Positions 44,635 through 55,479 of a DNA stretch of 64,000 nucleotides are shown one piece after another. The stretch covers positions 260,824,572-260,888,571 of the forward strand of contig NC_079147.1 in assembly GCF_945859685.1 (NCBI RefSeq). The letters run 5' to 3'. The stretch's first letter is position 1. Each line of letters begins with the position of its first letter. Both the position numbers and the translations under genes were made by a program. This stretch comes from Eupeodes corollae (taxonomy: Eukaryota; Arthropoda; Insecta; Diptera; Syrphidae). The notes below the pieces were generated by a model. That model did no database searches. It worked only from the letters and a program-made list of their open reading frames with translations, and was not told where the DNA came from.

Positions 44635-47081
44635 CTACGCCAGATGGTAGTCAAAGGTTCCGAAATTTTCGTATTTGTGTTCGTATTTCTCAAATTTGTC
44701 CATGTGGTAGATCTTCACGTCCTTCCAGAACATGTTTGGCACAACCATGTCCCTCATGTTCTCGATCTTCCTGTCGAATGGATAACCGAATGGCATGTTA
44801 TCAACGAAACGAGCTCCTGATCCAATACCGCACAAGTAACTGTGGTCGTATGTCATGTGTTGTTCTTGGTCCATCTTGTAGGGGCTGATCATAACGATCA
44901 TCTTCATTGGCATACCCTTGACCCAACCACGTGGCAAGACCAAGCGAGCTGGGAAGGCACAGTGAGGTTGAGAAACGTCCAAACGAAGTTTGGTTTTGTC
45001 TTCGCTGGCCATCATAACCATTTTGTAAAGTTCAGCGAAGGTGGTACGGTCCTTGCTGGTCCACACGTAGTCCATGGATGATCGTTTGATCATGTTCTCA
45101 CCCATAACCAGGTCGTAGGTGAAGGCATCGATTTCCATGATGTTCTCACGGTGTTTCATCAAGTCGATTGTGCGGCCAAATTCATCGAATTCTGGAGCCA
45201 AGAAGGTGCGGATGACAACCTTTTGAGCTTGGTCAGCCTTAACCATCATCTCAACAGTGTATGGTTTGTGGTTCAAACGCATTTGACGAGCCAATAGAGT
45301 CTTGTCCCAGGTCATCTTGCCGTTCTCGTAGATCTGGTTGTGGTTCATGAGATTGGTGACATCGGTATCCACTAAATCGAAGTAGGTCATCATCTTGTCA
45401 ACTTTCACGTCCTGAATGGTGACTCCTTGCATCAGAAGATCGTCATGTTTGTATGATGGAATCATTTTCTTGTAGCTCTTCAGCATAACCATGGCCTTCT
45501 TCAAAAGTTGGTAGTAGAGTGGGTCACGCAACATTGTTTCGTAGTTCATCATGGCATTTGGCATCACAGTCATAGCCTCGTAATCTTCACCAGCCAGGTA
45601 CATGCTGGCGAGTTTCAACCAATGGCCGAAGAAGGAACGGTCGATCATTTCCATGTTTCCTTGCAACATGTTTCCAACAATTTCAATGGATTCAGGCTTC
45701 ATCAGATCAATGCTCTCTCCGTCCAATGTCTTAATTTTTCCGTATTCTAGAGCATCAATGATGCGACGTTCCATGTTCATGATTTTTTGAAGCATCTCCT
45801 CGTTCATGTGAGATTCAATTTCCCAGTAGTTCTTACGCATTGTGAAGCCAATACCATTGTAGGCAATCAATTTAGGATCATAGCCCATCTGAATAGCTCC
45901 ATGCCATGAGAGTTCACTGATCTCTCCCATTCCATGTGACAAACGTTCCATGTAGTAACGGGCCAAGATCTGTTGGACATTGTACAACCACCATTCACCA
46001 CGACGGTCCTTCTTCAGAGGGATCTGGTTGCTGTCCAAAATCATCGAATAGTCCATGTTCAAGTAGTACCAGTATGCGTTCCAGCCCAAATCTTCAGTGA
46101 GGTAAGCCAATTTGGATTCTTCGTTCATGATCTCAATGTCACGGCTGTAGTCAACAGGCATCCAGACCATCTTCATTTCATTCATCCATTCCATCCATTT
46201 GGGGTCGTTCTTCATGGCTTCCATGTCTTCGCGGAGAATGCACTTTTCTTCCAAATGCCAGTCTTGGTCAAGACCCATCAATTTCCACCATTGCCACATC
46301 TTAAAGTCCTTCATGTGGTATTGTTTGTCGTGCATGTTCTTGGCGTGTTTCTTCTCGAAGATCGACAGCCATTGCTTCTCGTACATGATCTGTTTGTTCC
46401 ACAATTCCCAGTCGAATTTCTCAGCTTGCATGATAAGTTTGCCATTGAAGAACATCTGTGGGAAGATCTCATAGATGGTTGGTAGCATAATTCCAGCCAA
46501 ATCGGCACGGTGGATCACGGCCATGTTCAAGGCGAAAACGAACATTCCCTGGTTGCAGTTCATGCGGGCCCAGACAATATTGTCAACCAATGTTTCCCAG
46601 TCCTTGGCATTCAAGAAGAAGTGGAAGAGTCCTGTGGCTTGTTTGATGTGATGCTTATTCACAACACTGAAGAAATCATCTTGGGCCAAAAGTTCACCCA
46701 TCTTGTAGTTTTCATAGAACATTTTCATATATTCATCGATCATCTAGGAATTCGGAAGGTTTTATTTGTTATAAGTTTGCTTAAGAGCTCCTATAGTGAG
46801 AACTTACCGTATATTTTGATTCATCGAAAATCAGCTTCTCACCGTGCTTCATGTATTCATCTAGCATCAAGGGCTCACCAACATGACGAAGCATCTCGAA
46901 GAAGAATTTTTGCTTCTCCAAAAGTGTCTTATCAGCTGAAAATATTGCAATTAAAATCGTTGTGGTTTGATATAAGAAAGTGGAAAAGTCCTTGAAACTT
47001 ACCTATTTTGACATCCTTCTCGACGGGGATCGAGTGGACCGCTACTGCCAAACAGGCTAAAATTACTAGAGTTAATTTCAT
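44635..47081 (-). CDS. Hexamerin gene 5 (Met- and Trp-rich)
   Basis: CDS complement(join(44635..46743, 46808..46935, 47003..47081)), 771 aa. Exon 1: signal peptide MKLTLVILACLAVAVHS then IPVEKDVKI, phase 1. Exon 2: LLEKQKFFFEMLRHVGEPLM. Exon 3: complete hemocyanin N, M and C domains (DYSRDIEIMNEESKLAYLTE, DRRGEWWLYNVQQILARYYM, MQGVTIQDVKVDKMMTYFDL, PFGYPFDRKIENMRDM), ending FDYHLA. By hand count exon 3 has about 73 Met (about 10%) and about 23 Trp (about 3%), with WMEWMNEMKMVWMP a striking run, and fewer Tyr than genes 1 and 2. It is a secreted storage hexamerin and the most diverged member of the cluster. The intron positions are those of genes 1, 3 and 4. Confidence 0.95.
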
Positions 47082-47152
47082 TATACTACTTATGTTTCTG
47101 GTGCTCCTCCGATTCAATGAATTCTATAAGTCTCAAAGAGCATAGACTATAC

Positions 47153-47185
47153 TGTCTTTCTAAATGAATTTGAGAAGCTTTTATA
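47153..47185 (-). promoter_or_regulatory. Core promoter of hexamerin gene 5
   Basis: TATAAAAG at 47178-47185 on the minus strand, then ACAGTAT with its A at 47153, 33 nt from the first T of the box, as at genes 1 and 2. The ATG is at 47081. Confidence 0.7.
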
Positions 47186-48839
47186 GCTCTGGTGCGGTAT
47201 AGAAGTTTTCACCTGTTTGATATCAAAATCAGTGATAACAGAATTGTGCTTAGAAACACATATAAGTGTGTGTCAAATTCAAATATTCAAAGTTAGGTAC
47301 TGTTAATTTGCATTCGAAATGTACATATCTCGAAGTTCAAAAGGTTGATTTTATATTTATAGATTTGTTTTTGTTTTTGGTTTTGATGTTTTTGGTATGA
47401 TGCGATATGTTTTCTTTTTTTGAAATCTTAAATGCATTGGTATTAAAAATTCGTTTGATAACCCATAATAGGTCAAAATGGAAGCAGTGTATTATTGACA
47501 AAATAGCAACAATCATCAATTTTGTACAAAAAAGAAACAAATATTAATATACAGGTGATAACGTGATGGTTTTTTAGAAGAAATCCTATAGTTACTAGTT
47601 TAAACTCATTTGCTAATCAATTAGTTTAAAATTGGTGTAGTAGTTGTTCAAGTAGTGATCAATACTCTATACGTCAGGAATTTTCACTACCTTTCGTTTA
47701 AAGTAGTCTTACAAAGGCTTTGGTAATAACCATAAATTACGAAAATTCAAAAACCGAAGGTTTTGGAACATTTTTAAAATAGACTCACGTTTATAACGCT
47801 ATAAAAATCCATGAAAAAGATTTATATCAGCAAAATTGGTTTTAATCATTGAATTTTCTCGAAGTGTTCGTATTTTGTTATTACATTAATTCCTATCTTA
47901 AACGTGGAGCCGGGATTTAAAGTTTAGCTTTTATGACAAAAAACTGAAACTTTAGACCTTGAACAAGCTTAAGTGATATTTGGTAGAAACCACTTTAAAA
48001 TTTTGTTTACCAATGTAAATGAATAAGTTCATCTAATTCGAATTACAATGACCACCGCTTATCACTAAGTTTGGAGCAAAAGTTAAGTCAATAATTATTT
48101 GATTAAATTATATAATACAAACATTTATAGACATTTGTGGGGAGAATTGATGATGAACTTATAAATAGTTACTGTTAAAACTTATCACTTTCAAACTTGG
48201 CATCTTCAAAGATCGATATTTACTCTGTTGAAAAAAAACGATTTTTTATTCACTTATCGTCTTTCTTACAAATTTCATTTCACTGATCATTTTATGACAT
48301 AACCAAACAAAATTGATTAAGTAACTCACACTGACACAGGTGACAATCAAATTGAAAGCCGTTTGTCATTCTTATCTGGCGTCTATAAGTCTGCTCAACA
48401 AATTCGAGTTTATTATAAAAACGTCGAGATTCGACAGTCTTGTATCAGTTACGTTAAAGTAGACTGAAACGTTACTTGAATGTAACTGACGAAGCCGTTC
48501 TATAAGTAAACAAAGCACTACTATCTCTTTTTTAAAATCTTTTTTCTCTTTTTGTTCTTTTAATTGACACTTTTTTGAATAGTTGTTAGGTTTGTTCAAT
48601 TACTACACTGGATTGTATTTAAAGCCGTAGAAGCTTTGGGAGATTTGACAGTTGATTGACATTTAAATAAATAATTATTTTAAGCGATGAAATCTTGTTT
48701 TTTTTTGTCTCGAAATAGGATCCAAAAATCGAAACATGCATTTTCCTGATGAATTTTAATCAAAATAGTTTTTTCTTAATTATACTTAATTTCTATTTAT
48801 GAAAATTAAAAAACATACAAATGGTCACTCCTTTTTTAG
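47186..48839. other. Upstream region of hexamerin gene 5
   Basis: AT-rich, without a supported gene. The frames at 47337-47540 and 48372-48599 show no recognisable domain. Confidence 0.35.
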
Positions 48840-48841
48840 TA

Positions 48842-49217
48842 CAAGGTCCGGCAAAAAGATCTCCCATATTTTAAAAGTGAACGCCGTGAAGTGTGTGCTG
48901 TGGCTCCATCTTGTTGGAACCAGACTTCTTTGTGGTTTCTAGTAAACTGATTTACGTTTGGTTGGAGGAAGGTCTCAATCATGTGACAGTAGCGATCTGC
49001 ATTAACAGTAACTTTTTGATCATTTTCTTCGAAAAATACGGAATTACGGAGATATTCCTCTACGACAAATGAGCGATGCTCACCGTGCCACGTCATTATG
49101 ATTACTTAAAACGGGCACGTAGACCTCTATCTATCTATACCCGGAATACCATTTTATCTTTAAATAGCTTTAAATATAAACGTCTAAAAATAGGGAAGGT
49201 TCTTTTGCAGGACCCTG
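48842..49217 (-). mobile_element. Internally deleted Tc1/mariner-superfamily element
   Basis: TA at 48840-48841 and 49218-49219 flanks a 376-bp element with imperfect TIRs of about 30 bp (left CAAGGTCCGGCAAAAAGATC, right end read backwards CAGGGTCCTGCAAAAGAACC). The minus strand 49096-48850 still encodes a central transposase segment: MTWHGEHRSFVVEEYLRNSV, VTVNADRYCHMIETFLQPNV, then VWFQQDGATAHTSRRSL with the second catalytic Asp. The N-terminal DNA-binding part and the last catalytic region are gone. The 194-bp MITE at 3660-3853 shares both ends. Confidence 0.8.
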
Positions 49218-49900
49218 TATATTTAGAAAGCAGATTAATTCATTAACACTTTACAGTAGGCCTCTTTACTTTTAAGTTTACTATCTGTTTGACAATTATA
49301 CTCATTATGAAGTTCTATCTATAACGGCATAGAGTCTTATGAACTTTGGTCAAGCTTCCTTGACATAGAGTTGATAGAAATATTTCTTCTAATGCTGTTT
49401 TCCATATGGTTTAAATTAGTCAATTCCGTTTTGATCTAGATCTATCAAAGCTGACATTTCCCCATTTTTTGTAATTCCATGGGGCTAAATAAATTGACTT
49501 GTTTTTGATTTAAGGTCAAATTTAATGATCTGGATTTTTCAGAAGATTTACCAATTTTTACACTAATACCAACACCATTATAAAAATTGTTAAGCTGTTA
49601 ATTTGATAGCTTAAGCGCCCTCGTTGACAAGTATACGAAGTTGTATTGATACAATAACGAAATATAAACAATTTCAATTGTGTTCCATGTGCTACGAAAA
49701 AGAACCTATTTTTGAAGGAAATGAGGCGCGAAAATGACGTATTAGCAACAATTTATTTAATTAAGTTAATAAAATAAAACTGCAGGACAATTATGTAGAA
49801 TAAAAAGACTTTGTTTAAAATAACAACGATCAAAAATTAATTGAATTAGACTTTCTCAGAAATTGCATATCTTTCATTTAAAACAAAAACGCACCACACA
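49218..49900. other. AT-rich intergenic DNA
   Basis: No gene or repeat supported. Confidence 0.35.
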
Positions 49901-50745
49901 ATGGCCTCACTTCGCAATACAAGAATAGCTCTATCGGAAATACTCCTCAGAGTAGCTACAATACCAACGAATCCCAAAGCGGCAGAACCAACTCCGGCAA
50001 ATATTCTAAACCAAACCAATTTCGACAATGCCATCAGTAACATGTCCTTGGATCCCGAATCCCCTGTTACTTCACCTGATGAAATTGTTATGAAAAAACG
50101 AGGACGTCGTCGTTTCACGCTTATACCTGGTCCCCAGACAAGTTACCTTTACAGAGTCCCTTTCAGAAGACTCCAACAAAGATAGCTACACATATGACAC
50201 TGAGAAGTTTCCTCGGAAACGTCTTCTCATGACTGAGATACCTTATTCGAAGTCACCATCTCCAGACTCTTGTGGCTCTGATAACATTGGAAGGCTCTCA
50301 GGTTTTAGGTCTCCGTGTAATAGACTCCGATTGTAAGGAAACTTTAACTTGACGAAACTCCGGTGGGGCAAACAAATTTCAACACCACTCTAGACGTGAT
50401 GCTCAAAGGACTCAGTCACAATCAAATTGTCGAGATGATTGGAGATCTGGTTGCGCAGGATGCTAAGGTTGAGGAAGCGATTCGTACTGACTTTCCATTG
50501 CCAGAAAGAAAGCAGACTGCTCTGTCTATGCGAAGGCAGTTGTGCAATTATGCATGTCCCTGCTTTTAAAACGGCAATCATAAGTCACACTCGGAAGCTA
50601 CACGACTCATCACACTGGGATGCCCTGTTGGACTATGTCCGGGCAACACCCATATGGGACAATAACTCGCACAATGCTATTAGGCGACAATAAAATCTTC
50701 AAATCATGAGGCTGTTCTATCTTGCGTAAATGCTCTAAATAAAAC
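49901..50745 (+). pseudogene. Probable Cut8/STS1-family (proteasome tether) processed pseudogene
   Basis: Coding-like sequence runs across three frames without introns. It begins MASLRNTRIALSEILLRVAT with a Pro/Ser-rich N-terminal segment and MKKRGRRRF. After a shift near 50140 it reads YDTEKFPRKRLLMTEIPYSK to a stop near 50335. From 50363 it reads TLDVMLKGLSHNQIVEMIGD, a Cut8-like helix. It ends in LHDSSHWDALLDYVRATPIW then DNNSHNAIRR and a stop. AATAAA follows near 50739. This order resembles animal homologues of yeast Cut8/Sts1, which anchor proteasomes at the nucleus. Frameshifts, stops and a lost segment near 50510-50570 show it is dead; lack of introns suggests a retrocopy. Identification is from remembered motifs. 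Confidence 0.55.
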
Positions 50746-51101
50746 TTTTAATTTCCGATCCAGTATGTGATTTTAATCACTTCAGTTTACATCTAATCTA
50801 ATCTTAAAATTTACGAGAATACAAAATTACTAACTCCCTACCTCCTAGCTTTAGCTGTTGTTTTCCCTTATAGAATATATTTTTTTATACATATATATAA
50901 GAAACATAAAATGATCTTAAAATTAATTACGAAAATATCCCTTGAAAGTCATTCATACCTAAACTGATCTAATAAAACACGGAATGGTATCAGAGAAACT
51001 GTTAAACTTTTCTGACAGAAACAAACAAACAAACCTAAGTTTAATAAAACGCAGCTTACTTGGCCTTAAGATCAATTACAACTTTGATGCGACTAAAAAA
51101 T

Positions 51102-51473
51102 TGGAACGACCAACGAACGAACGAATATTCGTCGATTTTGACATTTCTTTCAAATGAGAGTTTTTAATTCGTCGCGAATGAAGTTTGACAAGGAGCCACA
51201 GCCAAACACGATTCACCACCGAAACCAAAACAAGAATGATTTTTTTAAGGTTAAGTACGAGCGATTATTTTATTCGTTGCGAGTGTGGATAATGTGGAAC
51301 GCGAATTAAGTTTGACAGTTCGTATTATATATGATATTGAAAAGTAAAAGTATGCATCATAAATCAAATAAAAACTATATTGCTATCGTTTTGTTAAGAA
51401 TTTGTGTGGAAATTGTCTTCAAACGTATATAAACTCACATTTTGAAATTTATTTGTCGTTAGTTTTCGAATGG
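51102..51473. mobile_element. MITE, CACATGAGC family (copy B4, inverted)
   Basis: This has the same motifs as copy B1 at 25.9-26.5 kb in reverse order: CGACCAACGAACGA, TTAATTCGTCGCGAATGAAG, CCGAAACCAAAACAAGAATG, GTGTGGATAATGTGGAACGC, and AAACGTATATAAACTCACAT near the right end. The outermost bases are less clear than in B1. Confidence 0.7.
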
Positions 51474-51499
51474 AAAATTATGATGGATGGGAGGATGTG

Positions 51500-54350
51500 C
51501 TTTATGTTACTTTAGTAAACAACCGTAATTTATAAGTGGAGAATTGAATAGTTTCCCCTTTGAATTCGTTTTCGGATCACAAGTGGTTTCTTTTTCAAAT
51601 GAATTTCGAGTCAAAAAACTCTCCACCTTACAGAAATCCCAAAAGAACTGACTGGACGAAATTCAGTCAAATTGCGAATTCCAAACTGAGCAACTTACCG
51701 AATCTCACTGAATCGACCTTGAATCAAAGGTGAAAACCTTTGAAACTTCTATAAGTAAAACTTTTAGAGTCTCTTGCCCAGTTAAATATAGCCGTAAAAC
51801 CCTTCGTGGTGGAATGAAGAACTGCCGAGTCCTAGGAAAATGACGAGGACAATTTTCAGTATCTGCCACAAACATAAGTTTTACCAACCGTATAAAGAGA
51901 CACTCTTAAAATTTACAAGCAAGCATTGTCATCAGTCAAAAAACAAAGCTGGAGAGAATACTGTCAATCAATCGAAGACATAAAGGACTCCGCAAGGCTC
52001 AGCAAAGTTTTATCGCAGGAACATTGTAATCCTTCATTTCTAAAAAACCCTGATAGAACCTTTACAGTCTCTCCAGCCAAATCTCTTGAGACGCACTTTC
52101 CGGGTTGCTAGAGTAATAACCTCGAATCACTTGAAACCACAGAGCTAAGCGTAGCTCATGTGGAGCAAGTCAATTCCGTTATAACAAGAGAAAATATTTT
52201 GTGGGCCATCAATACTTTTTCTCCATATAAATTCCCAGGTATGGATGGCATACTGCCAGTTATGCTTCAAAAGTTGCATGATGTGGCAGTTCCATGGCTG
52301 GAACCAATTTTCAAAGGATGTCTCCTTCTCAAACATGTGCGCATGTCGTGGAGACAGGTAAAAGTAGTTTTTATCCCGAAAGTGGATAGGCGTGGTCACG
52401 AATCCGCGAAGGATTTCAGACCAATAACCTTAACATCTTTTGTGCTTAAAACTTTGCAGCGCATTCTTGATTACCATAATACAGGAATCCTAGTTGGACG
52501 ACCTCTCCATGAGGTAGTGCGTACTGTAGAACAAACAATCCATTATAAAGAATTTACTCTTGCCACCTTCCTAGACATAGAAGGTGCTTTTAACAACGTC
52601 CTTACAGAATCCATAGAAGAATCGCTCGTTAAGTTCGGGTAGAAGACTTAATTCGAGAATGATATTTCCATGCTCAGTGGTAGGAAGATTCGAGCCACTC
52701 TAGGCAATACAATCTCAACAAAACACGTGAGTAGGGGAACACCCCAGGGTGGTGTCCTTTCGCCTCTTCTATGGCTTCTGGTCATGCACACAATTCTCGG
52801 TAAATTAGAGAGATGTGGAGTGAAGGCGGTAGCCTATGCGGATGATTTGGTGCTATTAGTGTCAGGAAAGTACACCTCTGTGATTAGTGAAATCACGGAG
52901 TCAGCTTTGAAGAAAGTTAGCAACTGGGCCACGAGTTGTGAACTAGGAGTTAACCAAAGTTAAACTGAACTGTTGCTCTTTACCACCAAAACTAAAGTAC
53001 CGCCCTTCACGCTACCTCGACTTAACGGTCAAATCCTATCATTGTCTTCCAGTGCAAAATATTTGGGAGTTATACTCGACCCTAAACTAAACTGGAAACA
53101 AAATATTGAAGCACGGGTCAAATGCGCCCTAAACGTTATTTTGGATCTTCTACCAATCGACCTTTTTATTAAATACATAGTTTCCTGCAGCGCTATTAGG
53201 CTGAAGGAATCAAATAGCTGGTTGTTAAAACCTTATGGTCACAGCAAACAGCAACACTATTATCTCGGTAGACACTGACTACTGCACTCCTACTTTGAAC
53301 CTTAGTAAGGGTTAAGGTTATTTTCCCATCGAGAGAAGATTGGGAGGATGACATCGTGTCGAAAGGTTACGACACAACCATCTTTACTGACGGCTTAAAG
53401 ATGGAGTGCGAAATTGGTTCTGGGATCTTTTCTGAGTCCCTAAATGAAGCTAAATCCCTTAGGCTTCCTGACTTTGCTAGCGTTTTTCAGGCTGAACTGC
53501 TAGCAATAAGGGAGGCATGTAAGATACTTAAACAAAGCCCAAACCAAAACCGAAATGCGGCTTTCTTTATAGACAGTCAGGCAGCTGTCAAAGCCATTAT
53601 CTCGGCCATATCCACATCTAAATTGGTCCAGCAATGTCGCGATGAGCTTGCGAACCTGAATATTAACCTCGGTGTCACCCTGATCTGGGTTCCGGGCCAT
53701 AGTGGTATCGTGGGAATGAATGAATGAACGGGCTGACGAGCTAGCCAGGCAAGGATCGGCCCTTCATAGCTCACTTGCGGAAATGGTTAACATTCCTTTT
53801 GGTGCTATGAAGGGTAAAATCTTTTCTTTCTACCAAACTGAATCAAACAGAAGGTGGAGCAATTTACCCACCTGCATTATATCTAGGAAGATATGGCCCA
53901 CTTATAATAAAACCCGTACAAACGATCTTCTATGCAGGCCAAGGCAAGACATAGTCAGGATTGTTGCGGTTTGTACCGGACATTGGCCTATAGGAGTTCA
54001 TGCAGAGAAGTTGGGTATCTCTTACAACACCTTTTGCCTTAGCTGTAGTGACCAAAGAGAAAGTGAAACGATAATCCATTTCCTCTGCAAATGTCCTGCT
54101 TTGGCAAACACTACAATGAAATACTTTGGAAAATCATTCTTTCACGAACTTGATGAGCTATCTGAGACAAAGATCAGAGACCTAATTTTTCAATGCGACA
54201 AAATGGCTCATACATAATCGCTATGAAGCTTCTCTATAAATCTATCCTTTTCAATAAAAGGTCAAACGAGTTTTTGGTATCAAAACGGCGCACTACAGCT
54301 CTAATTGGATCTCAGGCTAGGTTGCCTTGAGACCGCCATTTCTACCTATC
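51500..54350 (+). mobile_element. LOA-like LINE (RT and RNase H), 5'-truncated and broken
   Basis: Coding traces start near 51600 in the pre-RT linker. They continue with the RT: ENILWAINTFSPYKFPGMDG, VVFIPKVDRRGHESAKDFRP, FLDIEGAFNNV, a stop near 52640, RGTPQGGVLSPLLWLLVMHT, VAYADDLVLLVSGK (catalytic YADD near 52835), a stop near 52963, then AKYLGVILDPKLNWKQNIEA. The RNase H domain starts near 53375 (TIFTDGLKMECEIGSGIFSE), with FFIDSQAAVKAI and LIWVPGHSGI. A small duplication near 53720 shifts the frame before RADELARQ. The C-terminal Cys/His region (CLSCSDQRESETIIHFLCKC) runs to 54217. The 3' UTR ends near 54350 in a CTAC/CTAT-like tail. The endonuclease is missing. Confidence 0.9.
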
Positions 54351-54359
54351 TATGTATCG

Positions 54360-55392
54360 AATATTTAACGAGCCCCATAGATACGTTCATTGGACATTTG
54401 AGCCTTTTTTGTATTTATAATTTTATTTTTATTTCTAAACAATTTAAAAACTTTGTATTACTTTCAAAAAGTTTCGCCTCTTAACAAATCAGTTCAATTA
54501 CTTGAAATTGTGTCTCAGGAGTTTAGTATAACTATTATATATTTTTTAAAATAAAGAGGATGGCCTACAAAGCTGTGGAGGAATAAACAGTTTAAATTGT
54601 TTTTGGAACTAGCCCAATACTGAATTTCACAGAAAGGTTGAACGAGCCCACAAATTGTCAAAATGTTATCATGGCGATAGCTTTTATGTTGACAGAACTT
54701 GGAGGAGATACAATTATTATAAGCACTTTCGTAAGTGGTAAGGGTGCGATTGATCAGTATTATTTTTTGACCCTTAAATTATATTATATTTTTGCGAATA
54801 AGTTAACAGAAAAACCTCGGATGATCTTATTTTTTTTCAATAAATTACAATTAAAAAACACTATTATTAATTGTATTTCTTAATGACATATTTGTCTAAT
54901 GTTTTGACTTATTTAAAAACAATGAACAATTGAAAATCCTCATATTCATGAACGTGATGATCCTTTTTTCGCACTTTAGAGCCTTGAAAGTTCCATCCAA
55001 AGTTTTCAATTCAAAACAATTGGTGTCATCCAAAAAAAACTACTAAACGAACGTCATCTTAGATAGTTTTTTCCTATTCAATTTGATTTAGTTATTAAAC
55101 AACAAATTATTAATATTCCAAAAATGTTTTTGATAACAAAAATCTGAGAACAAAGAAGAAATCAAACACACACACGCATCTGATTCACCAATTTGTCTGA
55201 GCATAAGATTGCTGCAAGTCTTAAGGTGACGATCCAAAATTTTGATAATAGGTTAATTTAAATTTTGATTTTTTTCCTCTGAATACAAAAACAACCAAGT
55301 TCAAAGATTTTCAAGGCCAAAGAACTTCTGAAACAATGCATCAGCTAAGCTTATCGCTAAAATTTTGCATAAGCACCAAGTATGCTCGGGAC
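54360..55392. other. Upstream region of hexamerin gene 4
   Basis: AT-rich and non-coding. It does not resemble the region upstream of gene 3 by eye, although the two genes' coding exons are nearly identical. Confidence 0.4.
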
Positions 55393-55424
55393 TATATAAG
55401 ATCAGTATGATTTTTCAATTAGAT
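55393..55424 (+). promoter_or_regulatory. Core promoter of hexamerin gene 4
   Basis: TATATAAG at 55393-55400, a variant of the TATAAAA(A/G) box of the other genes. The expected start region about 30 nt downstream reads TCAATTAGATG, without the CAGTT core. Part of the 5' UTR (TTGGGATTTGAAGAAGTGCA) still resembles that of gene 3. Confidence 0.55.
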
Positions 55425-55479
55425 GTAGTAGTCTTTGGGATTTGAAGAAGTGCATCTTATCCTCTAAGAAAAAGTTACA

